Counted from the stretch's first letter, positions 1 to 5,166 are shown. The stretch: DNA of 5,518 nucleotides from Candidatus Aenigmatarchaeota archaeon (GCA_016202845.1 JACQNW010000098.1:1-5518), one strand, 5' to 3'. Numbers and translations are program-made. Notes: a model not told the origin generated them from the letters alone.

Positions 1-109
1 CTTCCATCAAATTTAACAAAGAAACTGCCATTTCTGTTTCAATATAGGCTTTATAATTATCGCTTCCCTTTATGATTTCTATAAGCGCGTACGTGTCAAA
101 AAAATACAT
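1..109 (-). CDS. vapC: VapC-type PIN-domain toxin, N-terminal fragment (runs off the left edge)
   Basis: Only the first 36 codons are in the window. The reading frame starts with ATG at 109-107 and gives MYFFDTYALIEIIKGSDNYK followed by a second helical stretch ending in LLNLME. An early Asp after a hydrophobic strand (D5 in YFFDTYALIE) and a Glu about 30 residues later (E36) match the first two acidic metal ligands of PIN-domain ribonucleases; the remaining Asp ligands would lie outside the window. The start codon overlaps the TAA of the upstream AbrB-type gene by one base (TAATG), the usual translational coupling of antitoxin and toxin. PIN toxins of VapBC systems are Mg-dependent endoribonucleases, typically cutting tRNA or rRNA. 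Toxin identity is inferred from the N-terminal motif plus the partner gene. Confidence 0.8.
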   Translation of the reverse strand, partial: MYFFDTYALIEIIKGSDNYKAYIETEMAVSLLNLME

Positions 110-318
110 TAATCCCAACCTTTTCTAAGCTCGTCTTTTATTTCCTGCGCTGTTTGTTTTGTTTTGACTAATCCAAAAATATCCCTAAGGTCAGCCTTTT
201 TTATTATTTGTATGCCTATAGTTTGGTTTGGTCTTATATGTTCCTTTTTTATTATTTCATTTGGGAAAATTACGCCTATTGAATTTCCTATTTTTCTTGT
301 TTTCAATTCTAATACCAT
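109..318 (-). CDS. vapB: AbrB/MazE/SpoVT-fold antitoxin, partner of the PIN toxin
   Basis: A 69-residue protein. Residues 1-45 carry the swapped-hairpin AbrB pattern: LELKTRKIGNSIGVIFPNEI followed by a short helix and an I-R-P-N-Q-T-I-G-I-Q-I strand. The C-terminal third (ADLRDIFGLV... to the final GWD) is charged and probably the toxin-binding tail. Family proteins bind DNA as dimers, repress their own operon and neutralise the cognate toxin. I chose ATG 318 because AGGTG (329-325) lies six bases upstream. A GTG at 327, three codons earlier in the same frame, is an alternative and would suit a leaderless message, since the TATA box centre is about 26 bases upstream of it. The stop TAA shares a base with the toxin ATG. 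A small inverted repeat covers the start region and probably serves autoregulation. Confidence 0.85.
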   Translation of the reverse strand: MVLELKTRKIGNSIGVIFPNEIIKKEHIRPNQTIGIQIIKKADLRDIFGLVKTKQTAQEIKDELRKGWD

Positions 319-348
319 GTTAAACACCTGTATAACATTAGTTTAACA
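318..348. promoter_or_regulatory. Probable VapBC operator: 8-bp inverted repeat around the antitoxin start
   Basis: TGTTAAAC at 318-325 and GTTTAACA at 341-348 are perfect inverted copies separated by 15 bases, so their centres are 23 bp apart, about two helical turns and on the same DNA face. One arm touches the antitoxin ATG and the other touches the TATA box. This is the arrangement expected for autorepression by an AbrB-fold antitoxin. The repeat is seen directly; its role as operator is inferred. Confidence 0.5.
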
Positions 349-357
349 ATATAAAAA
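348..357 (-). promoter_or_regulatory. TATA box of the VapBC operon
   Basis: The minus strand reads TTTTTATATT, close to the archaeal TATA consensus. Its centre lies about 26 bases before position 327, so transcription would start at or next to the antitoxin start codon, giving a leaderless or very short-leader message. The 92-bp inserted element ends about 14 bases upstream of it. Confidence 0.55.
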
Positions 358-366
358 GATTATGCT

Positions 367-371
367 TACTT
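367..371. repeat. Target-site duplication TACTT, left copy
   Basis: TACTT abuts the outer end of the left inverted repeat; the matching copy is at 464-468. In the reconstructed empty site, its minus-strand reading AAGTA plus the next A gives the codons AAG TAA, the original Lys-stop of the M20 gene. Confidence 0.75.
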
Positions 372-388
372 CAGTACTCCCGCATGTG
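372..388 (+). repeat. Left terminal inverted repeat of the mini-element
   Basis: CAGTACTCCCGCATGTG, an exact reverse complement of 447-463. It starts directly after the TACTT copy at 367-371. The identity stops abruptly on both sides of the 17 bases. Confidence 0.85.
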
Positions 389-446
389 TGTTCCGCCTTC
401 TTAAGCCTATCAGGCAGAACGTCAGAACTGCTCTTTAACAATCAAT

Positions 447-463
447 CACATGCGGGAGTACTG
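447..463 (-). repeat. Right terminal inverted repeat of the mini-element
   Basis: CACATGCGGGAGTACTG, exact reverse complement of 372-388, followed directly by the second TACTT copy at 464-468. This arm lies within the present reading frame of the M20 peptidase and supplies most of its last seven codons; the TGA stop at 444-442 lies just inside the arm. Confidence 0.85.
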
Positions 464-468
464 TACTT
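464..468. repeat. Target-site duplication TACTT, right copy
   Basis: TACTT abuts the outer end of the right inverted repeat and is the copy that still lies in the M20 coding frame, where it provides the last original codon (Lys455) and the first two bases of the next. Confidence 0.75.
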
Positions 469-1850
469 CGCTGATTCTGCAACCTGTCTGAAATAACTTA
501 GAAATGTGTCTACACCGCCCCTGAACTGGCGAAGCTCGAATTTTTCATTTGGCTCGTGATATCCGTCGGTAGGCAGGCTTAGAGGAAGAGGAATTATCGG
601 TTTTCCTATGGCGTCGTATAGAATTGGCAACGCGCCTATGGAACCTCCTGCCCTTATCATATAAGGGGTTTTGTCAAAGCCGTCCTTATAAGCCTGCACA
701 GCAAAATCAAAACGCCTGTCATTTCTGTCCATTAAAAACCATTTTGCAGCAGAAACTTTCTTCACTGCTACGTCCGGGTTGATATTAGCAACGCTTTCAA
801 CCAGCATGCTATAAACCTTATCCGGGTCCTGGTCAGGAACTATTCTCATGCTTACAAGAGCCTGGCCATATCCGGGTATAATTGTTTTCCTCCCGTCTCT
901 TACAGGATAGCCGCCCGGTAACCCATGGACTTCAAATGTTGGAGCAAGCCATAACTTTTCTGCTATATTTCTTGCGATTGTTGCGCGCGGCTTTTCTATC
1001 CCGCCTTCTCTTAAAAATATAGCCGGATCAAGATGTTCAGATAATAAACACAGCTCCTTTTCATCAACCGGCCTTACATCATCGTAGAATCATGGAATTT
1101 TAACAAAACCTGTTTTTGCATCAACACATGCTGAAATAACTTCTGCCAGCTCTGCCAACGGATTTCTTGCAACGCCTCCAAACTCGCCGGAATGCTTATC
1201 ATTATCTGATGTTTTGAGATAAAGATGAGCATACACGTTGCCGCGCAGGCCATATTCTATGGCGGGCTGGCCGCTGCTCAGCCATAGGCTGTCTGAAAAT
1301 ACAACAGAATCAATACCATTGAAAAAAATTCTATTATCTCTAACAACATCTGAAAAATGAACGCTGCAGGATTCTTCCTCGCCTTCATAAACAAATTTTA
1401 AATTAACACCAATTCCTTCCTGTGAAGCTATCTTTGCTGCAGTAAGAGCTGTGAGCAAAGGACCTTTGTCGTCTGTTGCGCCTCTGCCAAAAACAGCATT
1501 GCGCGATGAACTGTAGAATGCATTGAACGGAGGATTTTCCCATTCTTTTGGGTCGGCAGGCTGGACATCATAGTGATTATAAATCAACAGTATTGGCGCG
1601 CCTCTGCCTCCAATGGCCATCTCTCCCAGCACAGCAGGGTGGCCATCTGTTTCAACAAGCTGTGCAGTACCGCCATCTTCTTTAATCAGTTCTGCAAGAT
1701 ATTCTGCACATCTTCTTACGTCATCTTTATGTATAGGGTCAGATGATACGCTTGGAATAGAAGCAGAATCTATTAGCCTGCGAACGAACTCTGGCTCTAA
1801 TTGTTCTACGCGCAAGCCTGATGAAACCATTCAAGAAATATGCTGGAAAA

Positions 1851-1859
1851 TTATATAAA
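1851..1859 (-). promoter_or_regulatory. TATA box of the M20 peptidase gene (leaderless promoter)
   Basis: The minus strand reads TTTATATAA, essentially the archaeal consensus, centred 25 bases before the A of the peptidase ATG at 1830. Since archaeal transcription starts about 25 bases downstream of the TATA centre, the message should begin at the start codon. No Shine-Dalgarno-like sequence precedes this ATG, in contrast to the exosome genes upstream. Confidence 0.65.
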
Positions 1860-1860
1860 G

Positions 1861-1880
1861 AGAAACAAAAAAGAATTTAG
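1861..1880 (-). terminator. T-rich tract after rrp42, possible archaeal terminator
   Basis: Just beyond the rrp42 stop the minus strand carries a run of six T within a T-rich 20 bases (TTCTTTTTTGTTTCT core). Archaeal RNA polymerase terminates at such oligo-T stretches without needing a hairpin. It lies between the end of the exosome genes and the peptidase TATA box, the expected place for separating the two transcription units. Confidence 0.5.
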
Positions 1881-1884
1881 AAAA

Positions 1885-2670
1885 TTATTTGAGCAGCGCC
1901 CTTATTTCTTTTCCTTTTTCCACGGCCATGTCCAGAGCTTTATCAAGCTCTTCTAATGTCAATCCGTGTGAGCCGCCTTTCTGCATTGAACAGAATGCCA
2001 CGCTGCCGTTTTTTTCAAAAGTTCCTATGGTCAGCCGGGCATCAAATGCGCTTTCTTCCAGGAATGACGGGTCTGCCATCAGCGAGCTGCCTATTTTTAC
2101 AATTGTGGTTGAAACAGGTATTCCTTTAATTGGCAATTTTTCATCGGTTTTTACGCCAAACTCAACCTTACCATCTTCATTCAGCTGGGGTATTCTTGCA
2201 TTCAATATTGCAGCTGCTGCTGCAATTCCAACTGCGTCTATCAGGTTTCCGTCATGGTTCATTACATTCACATCGACGTTTATCATCCAGACTTTTTCGC
2301 CAGGCGTTATGCACAATTTCTCAAACTCTATGACTTTTGACTCCCTGATTGCCCTGTCCACTACTCTTGAAACTTCCACTGCCTCTTCTCCCGGAGGGCC
2401 TGACTCAAACTCAAAAGAAGCCAGTGGCACGAATTCTGCCGCGACAATCAAAACGCCTTCGTTTGGAGTGTCTGAAAAAGGGGTGCCGACGGCCATCTTC
2501 ACGCCTGCAACAACTTCTGTGTCGCCAAGGCGCACGCGCGCAGAACCTTCTGCCATAGGTATTATGCCTGCTTCTATGGTTATTTTCCTGTACTCGTCAA
2601 ATTTCCTGTTGTCCAATCTCTTGCCCTTGACAGCCATTTGTTTCATCACATTCGGGTCTAATGCTATCAT
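1885..2670 (-). CDS. rrp42: Exosome subunit Rrp42 (non-catalytic RNase PH-like subunit)
   Basis: The 261-residue product has family length and is recognisable from GKRLDNRKFDEYR near the N-terminus (16-28), RVRLGDTEVVAGVK (45-58), the EFESGPPGEEAVEVSRVVDR segment (87-106), the VDVNVMNHDGNLIDA core (132-146) with an Ala-rich helix, and the C-terminal helix ending in EIRALLK. Rrp42 pairs with Rrp41 to make the hexameric (Rrp41-Rrp42)3 ring; it lacks the phosphorolytic site but contributes to RNA binding and to the composite active site. ATG 2670 is supported by AAAGGGAT (2683-2676) at good spacing. The start overlaps the stop of a 34-codon upstream small ORF (ATGA), so translation is probably coupled. 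It is the last gene of the exosome cluster here: the L37Ae gene often found next in archaea is absent. Confidence 0.96.
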   Translation of the reverse strand: MIALDPNVMKQMAVKGKRLDNRKFDEYRKITIEAGIIPMAEGSARVRLGDTEVVAGVKMAVGTPFSDTPNEGVLIVAAEFVPLASFEFESGPPGEEAVEVSRVVDRAIRESKVIEFEKLCITPGEKVWMINVDVNVMNHDGNLIDAVGIAAAAAILNARIPQLNEDGKVEFGVKTDEKLPIKGIPVSTTIVKIGSSLMADPSFLEESAFDARLTIGTFEKNGSVAFCSMQKGGSHGLTLEELDKALDMAVEKGKEIRALLK

Positions 2671-2771
2671 AACAAATCCCTTTCTTTGAAAAGAAATGTC
2701 TTTGTGAACTCCAAAGAAACCGGAGATCTTAAAGAATTTTCTCTCAATATATTATCTAAAATTTTCTTCAT
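2667..2771 (-). CDS. Hypothetical 34-residue small protein between rrp41 and rrp42
   Basis: The product starts MKKILDNILRENSLRSPV and ends TKTFLFKERDLL; it is basic and amphipathic, with no membrane segment or cysteine pattern, and I recognise no family. The evidence for translation is positional. GAGGTG, a good Shine-Dalgarno, forms the last two sense codons of rrp41, then come TAG, three bases and this ATG. Its TGA stop overlaps the rrp42 ATG as ATGA. It fills the whole 107-base gap with an open frame, and carries the rrp42 ribosome-binding site (AAAGGGAT) in its last codons. It could be a real small protein of the exosome operon or a translated coupler that delivers ribosomes to rrp42. A 34-codon open frame alone is not significant, hence the moderate confidence. 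Confidence 0.55.
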   Translation of the reverse strand: MKKILDNILRENSLRSPVSLEFTKTFLFKERDLL

Positions 2772-2774
2772 AAT

Positions 2775-3500
2775 CTACACCTCTATTGCACTCTCTGCCA
2801 TGTACTTTCTTTTGAGTGCACTTCTCTGCTCATGGTAAACTGTCTCGCAGCCCTTTATCGCGAGCCTGACAATTTCCTTTATTTCTTCCTTGCTTGTTAT
2901 GCCGTCCATTTGAAGCAAGGTAATCATGTTCTGCTTCTTGAAGAATGCAACAGGCAAGTCCAATTCGCCTTCTGTGTCTTCCTTTCCTGCTATATCAAGA
3001 ACAACAGTGCCTTCTATCTTGCCTGCCGAGCAGCTTGAAACCAGATCTCTCATAGGTATTCCTGCGTCTGCCAAGGCGAGCGATGCTGCATTCAGTCCTG
3101 CGCACCTTGTTGATGCGTCTGCCTGCAATACTTCGATGTGCACGTCCACAGCAGTTTTTGGGAATTCTTCAAGGAACAGAGAAGGCATGATAGCTTCTCT
3201 TATTACCATCGAGACTTCTGTAGAGCGTCTTGATGTGCCAGGACGGCCTCTTTCAGAGGTTGCAAAAGGCGCCATGTTGTATTTGATTCGCAAAACAGCC
3301 CTGTCTGATATTTCCTGATGTTTTGGGAAAACTTTTCTTGGCCCAAAAACGCCTGCTACTGCAACTGTATTTCCAATGCGAAACATAGCAGAGCCGTCAG
3401 CATTTTTCAGAACACCGACCTTTGCTTCCATTGGCCTTAGCTCGTCAAAAGATCGTCCGTCAATTCTTTTTCCATTCTTTATCAGTTCTAATTCTGCCAT
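2775..3500 (-). CDS. rrp41: Exosome catalytic subunit Rrp41 (RNase PH-type 3'-5' exoribonuclease)
   Basis: A 241-residue protein of normal family length. Rrp41 carries the active site of the archaeal exosome, which uses phosphate to degrade RNA from the 3' end or, in reverse, adds heteropolymeric tails. Recognisable parts are GKRIDGRSFDELRP (10-23), GVLKNADGSAMFRIGNT (29-45), RAVLRIKYNMAPF (67-79), TSRRSTEVSMVIREA (89-103) with Arg91/Arg92 for RNA and phosphate binding, LQADASTR and ALADAGIPMRDLV (142-154). The two catalytic carboxylates appear as Asp175 and Asp181 in EDTEGELDLPVA, with the same spacing of six as in characterised archaeal Rrp41 proteins, so the enzyme should be active. The ATG overlaps the rrp4 stop (TAATG), and GGAG (3514-3511) in the end of rrp4 lies ten bases upstream. 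Confidence 0.97.
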   Translation of the reverse strand: MAELELIKNGKRIDGRSFDELRPMEAKVGVLKNADGSAMFRIGNTVAVAGVFGPRKVFPKHQEISDRAVLRIKYNMAPFATSERGRPGTSRRSTEVSMVIREAIMPSLFLEEFPKTAVDVHIEVLQADASTRCAGLNAASLALADAGIPMRDLVSSCSAGKIEGTVVLDIAGKEDTEGELDLPVAFFKKQNMITLLQMDGITSKEEIKEIVRLAIKGCETVYHEQRSALKRKYMAESAIEV

Positions 3501-4255
3501 TACTCATCATCTCCATTGAAATCGTGCTGGCCTGTCTTGGCGTCGTACGAGTCGGTTCTTGCTTCTGTGTTTTTCACTACAACACGCTTCTCAGCAGACA
3601 TTCTATTTTCAATCATGCCCTTTATCTTGTCTGTCAATCCATGTACATGAGATTTTTTCTCGACTTCAAGAATTGCCTCAATTGCAATATCCTCGTTGTC
3701 GCCCTTAACCCATACTATCCCGTTTTGTCCAACAACAATCTGCGTGTTTGTAGTTTCTTTTATCATTTCAACCATTGACCCGCCTTTTCCAATAATCCTT
3801 GGAACCTTTGCAGGCGTCACCTTCACAACTCTCCCGCCCCTCAGCTTCCTGCATTTCCTGTCTTTCATGGAAATCTGGACATTTTTTGTCTTGGAAACAG
3901 AAATGATTTCTGCAAAAATCAGATCATCATAATTCAGGTATTGTGTAAGATCTGTTTTTGTAAGATCTATGTACTCATCTGTAGCTTCTGCCAATGAGAG
4001 AACAGCTTCATATGGAGAATTTATGTCTATTATGAATTTTGAAAAGATAATTTCCTCTACCTTTCCAATAACTCCATCTCCCCTTTTTGGATTGTATATT
4101 CCCGACAAAGGTATAACGAAAAAGACCCCGCCCTTTTCCTCGACCAATCCGATCGATTTTGAAAACACCTTGTTTCCTTCCATGAATGCATTGTTGCCTG
4201 AACGGCCTTCACCAAGAAAGTCCCCCGGCAAAACCAGTTTTCTATCGTTGCTCAT
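3500..4255 (-). CDS. rrp4: Exosome RNA-binding cap subunit Rrp4 (S1 and KH domains)
   Basis: The 251-residue protein has the three-part Rrp4 layout: an N-terminal strand domain (about 1-55, beginning RKLVLPGDFLGEG), an S1 domain (about 57-132, from RGDGVIGKVEEI to NVQISMKDRK) and a KH domain (about 140-200) with the GxxG loop in VPRIIGKGGSMVEMIK (151-166). Three Rrp4 or Csl4 copies cap the Rrp41-Rrp42 ring and guide RNA, with preference for A-rich tails, into its channel. The C-terminal 30 residues are polar and end in GDDE, a tail that varies in the family. ATG 4255 is preceded by a perfect AGGAGG (4268-4263) seven bases away, the strongest ribosome-binding site in the window. It follows SBDS by 50 bases and overlaps rrp41 by one base. 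Confidence 0.97.
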   Translation of the reverse strand: MSNDRKLVLPGDFLGEGRSGNNAFMEGNKVFSKSIGLVEEKGGVFFVIPLSGIYNPKRGDGVIGKVEEIIFSKFIIDINSPYEAVLSLAEATDEYIDLTKTDLTQYLNYDDLIFAEIISVSKTKNVQISMKDRKCRKLRGGRVVKVTPAKVPRIIGKGGSMVEMIKETTNTQIVVGQNGIVWVKGDNEDIAIEAILEVEKKSHVHGLTDKIKGMIENRMSAEKRVVVKNTEARTDSYDAKTGQHDFNGDDE

Positions 4256-4262
4256 ATTTTTT

Positions 4263-4268
4263 CCTCCT
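4263..4268 (-). promoter_or_regulatory. Strong Shine-Dalgarno site of rrp4
   Basis: AGGAGG on the minus strand, seven bases from ATG 4255. It fixes the rrp4 start and sits in the only real gap between SBDS and the exosome ring genes, so it may set a high translation level for the cap subunit. Confidence 0.75.
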
Positions 4269-4305
4269 AGCGTACTTTTTTCCCTTCATGTACAAAGTAC
4301 AAATA

Positions 4306-5004
4306 TTATTTTCCTTTTACTTCCTCGATGACTGCCGATCCGCTTGTGGCGTTTGCTATCTTTCTCAAGACTGTTTCCTTCATGCCGGCAGGTATTGTAA
4401 GTTTTGCAAACAAGCTTCCATTTGACAGCCACTGCTCGCTTGTCATGTTGAATTCCTTCATCATGCCATAAACCCTTCCTGCATGCTGCGCTGGTACCTC
4501 TACTGACAGTGTTATTTCCTCAATAGACAGCGGCAATACGGGCTTTACGGCCTTGACTGCGTCATCCATCTGCTGTTCTGCTGACTTGAAAGGGTCCACA
4601 GAAAAGTGAGCCTGTTCCAATGCATTGACAATGCGTTCTGGCGGATGCGGAGCTTTCGTCTGCGGGTTTATGGCATTCCTTGATATCAATGCCGCTATCT
4701 GCAATTTCTTTTCTTCCACTTTTTTGCGACGAAATTCAGTTGTCAGCTGGACATCGCCGTGCTTTATTATTTCTGGCGCAATTTTTTCAACGTCCTGCGT
4801 GTTAAATGCTTCCTTCAATGCAGAAGGAGAAGCTTTCATGCCTTTCTTTGAATCTGTGAAAACGTCATTGACTGCCAGCATCTTTGAAACAGAAACAGTT
4901 TTACCTTCCTTTAAATCGTAGGCAAGGTTTGCATCGACAAGAACTTCAAAATGCCTTCCATGCGAATCTAGCTTGGCAATAATAGCCTGATCAACTGTAA
5001 CCAT
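4306..5004 (-). CDS. SBDS-family ribosome maturation protein (Sdo1 homologue)
   Basis: The 232-residue protein matches archaeal SBDS in length and pattern. The N-terminal FYSH domain spans roughly 1-88 (IAKLDSHGRHFEVLVD, then KMLAVNDVFTDSKKGMKAS). The central helical domain includes TTEFRRKKVEEKKLQIAALI (88-107) and the family signature HPPERIVNALEQAHFSVDPF (120-139). The C-terminal ferredoxin-like domain (about 165-232) ends in SAVIEEVKGK. In eukaryotes SBDS acts with the EFL1 GTPase to release the anti-association factor eIF6 from the 60S subunit; the archaeal protein is thought to act in large-subunit maturation. It is first in the exosome operon. ATG 5004 has GGTGA (5013-5009) four bases upstream, and an in-frame TGA directly precedes the ATG. 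The proteasome alpha-subunit gene, its usual upstream neighbour in archaea, is absent. Confidence 0.96.
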   Translation of the reverse strand: MVTVDQAIIAKLDSHGRHFEVLVDANLAYDLKEGKTVSVSKMLAVNDVFTDSKKGMKASPSALKEAFNTQDVEKIAPEIIKHGDVQLTTEFRRKKVEEKKLQIAALISRNAINPQTKAPHPPERIVNALEQAHFSVDPFKSAEQQMDDAVKAVKPVLPLSIEEITLSVEVPAQHAGRVYGMMKEFNMTSEQWLSNGSLFAKLTIPAGMKETVLRKIANATSGSAVIEEVKGK

Positions 5005-5046
5005 TCAATCACCGGTAACAAAAGCCTCTTCACGTACAACAATACT

Positions 5047-5086
5047 GGAAACGAAAACATGGTAAAAGGAAGTTTTCGTCAATTCC
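5047..5086 (-). other. Hairpin in the presumed 5' leader of the SBDS-exosome operon
   Basis: ACGAAAAC (5051-5058) pairs with GTTTTCGT (5072-5079) around a 13-base loop, and after a three-base bulge GGAA (5047-5050) pairs with TTCC (5083-5086), extending the stem. The structure ends 43 bases before the SBDS start codon and would be in the message if the TATA box near 5120 is used. A regulatory role (RNA stability, autoregulation) is a guess. Confidence 0.35.
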
Positions 5087-5113
5087 CGTAATTATTATTC
5101 TTGTAACCAAGAG

Positions 5114-5126
5114 ACTTTTTTATACT
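5114..5126 (-). promoter_or_regulatory. Candidate TATA box for the SBDS-rrp4-rrp41-rrp42 operon
   Basis: The minus strand reads AGTATAAAAAAGT, the best TATA-like site upstream of SBDS. It predicts a start near 5094 and a leader of about 90 bases including the hairpin. The site is roughly symmetric in AT content, and other AT-rich stretches near 5130 and 5094 could serve instead, so the assignment is tentative. Confidence 0.35.
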
Positions 5127-5166
5127 GCAATTTATTTGAAAGCAAAAGCTTAAAAGAGCCTATTAG

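Larger units (their letters stand above)
372..463. mobile_element. 92-bp miniature inverted-repeat element (MITE-like) with target-site duplication
   Basis: The ends are perfect 17-bp inverted repeats, CAGTACTCCCGCATGTG (372-388) and CACATGCGGGAGTACTG (447-463), enclosing 58 bases. Immediately outside both ends is the same pentamer TACTT (367-371 and 464-468), in direct orientation, as expected of a target-site duplication. Deleting the element with one TACTT copy joins the M20 peptidase gene to a TAA stop in frame, which reconstructs a sensible empty site. It encodes no protein of its own, so it would be a non-autonomous element moved in trans by a transposase not seen here. Inside lies a second, imperfect inverted repeat (390-397 with 413-420, one mismatch). 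The transposase family cannot be named from these ends. Confidence 0.8.
442..1830 (-). pseudogene. M20-family metallopeptidase (CNDP dipeptidase-like), interrupted by an in-frame TGA
   Basis: The frame is 462 codons including one internal TGA (codon 247, 1092-1090), a normal length for M20 dipeptidases of the carnosinase/CNDP type, which hydrolyse small peptides in the cytoplasm with two zinc ions. All expected metal and catalytic positions are visible: His86 and Asp88 in NHYDVQP, Asp120 in GRGATDDKG, Glu152/Glu153 in YEGEEESCS, Asp180 in VVFSDSLWL, His213 in KHSGEFGG and His425 in DGYHEPNEK. The TGA sits at the usual glycine of IPGFYDDV: the flanks read KIP and FYDDVRP. Small departures are Asn for Gly before His86 and Cys for Gly after the Glu pair. 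ATG 1830 is preceded directly by an in-frame TGA and has no Shine-Dalgarno; a TATA box 25 bases upstream suggests a leaderless message. The last seven codons and stop come from an inserted mini-element; the older protein would be 455 residues. It may be a recent pseudogene, a read-through gene or carry a sequencing error. Confidence 0.85.

Noticed and set aside
164..346. Plus-strand 60-codon hydrophobic frame opposite the antitoxin
   Set aside because: The complementary AbrB-fold frame has clear motifs and coupling to the toxin; the hydrophobic reading results from an AT-rich antisense strand.
372..463. The 17-bp inverted repeat as a transcription terminator hairpin
   Set aside because: The 58-base loop is too long for a terminator, no oligo-T tract follows on either strand, and the flanking direct repeat plus restored stop codon fit an insertion.
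442..849. The C-terminal M20 segment as a separate 135-residue gene starting at ATG 849
   Set aside because: It is in the same frame as the upstream segment with continuous family similarity from 1089 to 850, and the Met is internal to a conserved strand, so it is one gene with an internal TGA.
1090..1092. Selenocysteine at the in-frame TGA
   Set aside because: The family has glycine here, not cysteine or selenocysteine, and the position is not catalytic.
1889..2689. Long plus-strand open frame of 266 codons opposite rrp42
   Set aside because: It mirrors the well-supported rrp42 gene, has a Ser/Phe/Pro-rich composition typical of antisense frames and matches no family pattern.
4290..4300. 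Short palindrome GTACAAAGTAC between SBDS and rrp4
   Set aside because: Arms of four bases are expected by chance, and no promoter-like sequence accompanies them.
2926..4331. Several plus-strand open frames of 78-130 codons opposite rrp41 and rrp4
   Set aside because: All lie antisense to conserved genes, lack ribosome-binding sites in sensible positions and have shadow-like composition.
4625..4921. Plus-strand open frame of 98 codons opposite SBDS
   Set aside because: Antisense shadow of a conserved gene; no promoter or family signature.
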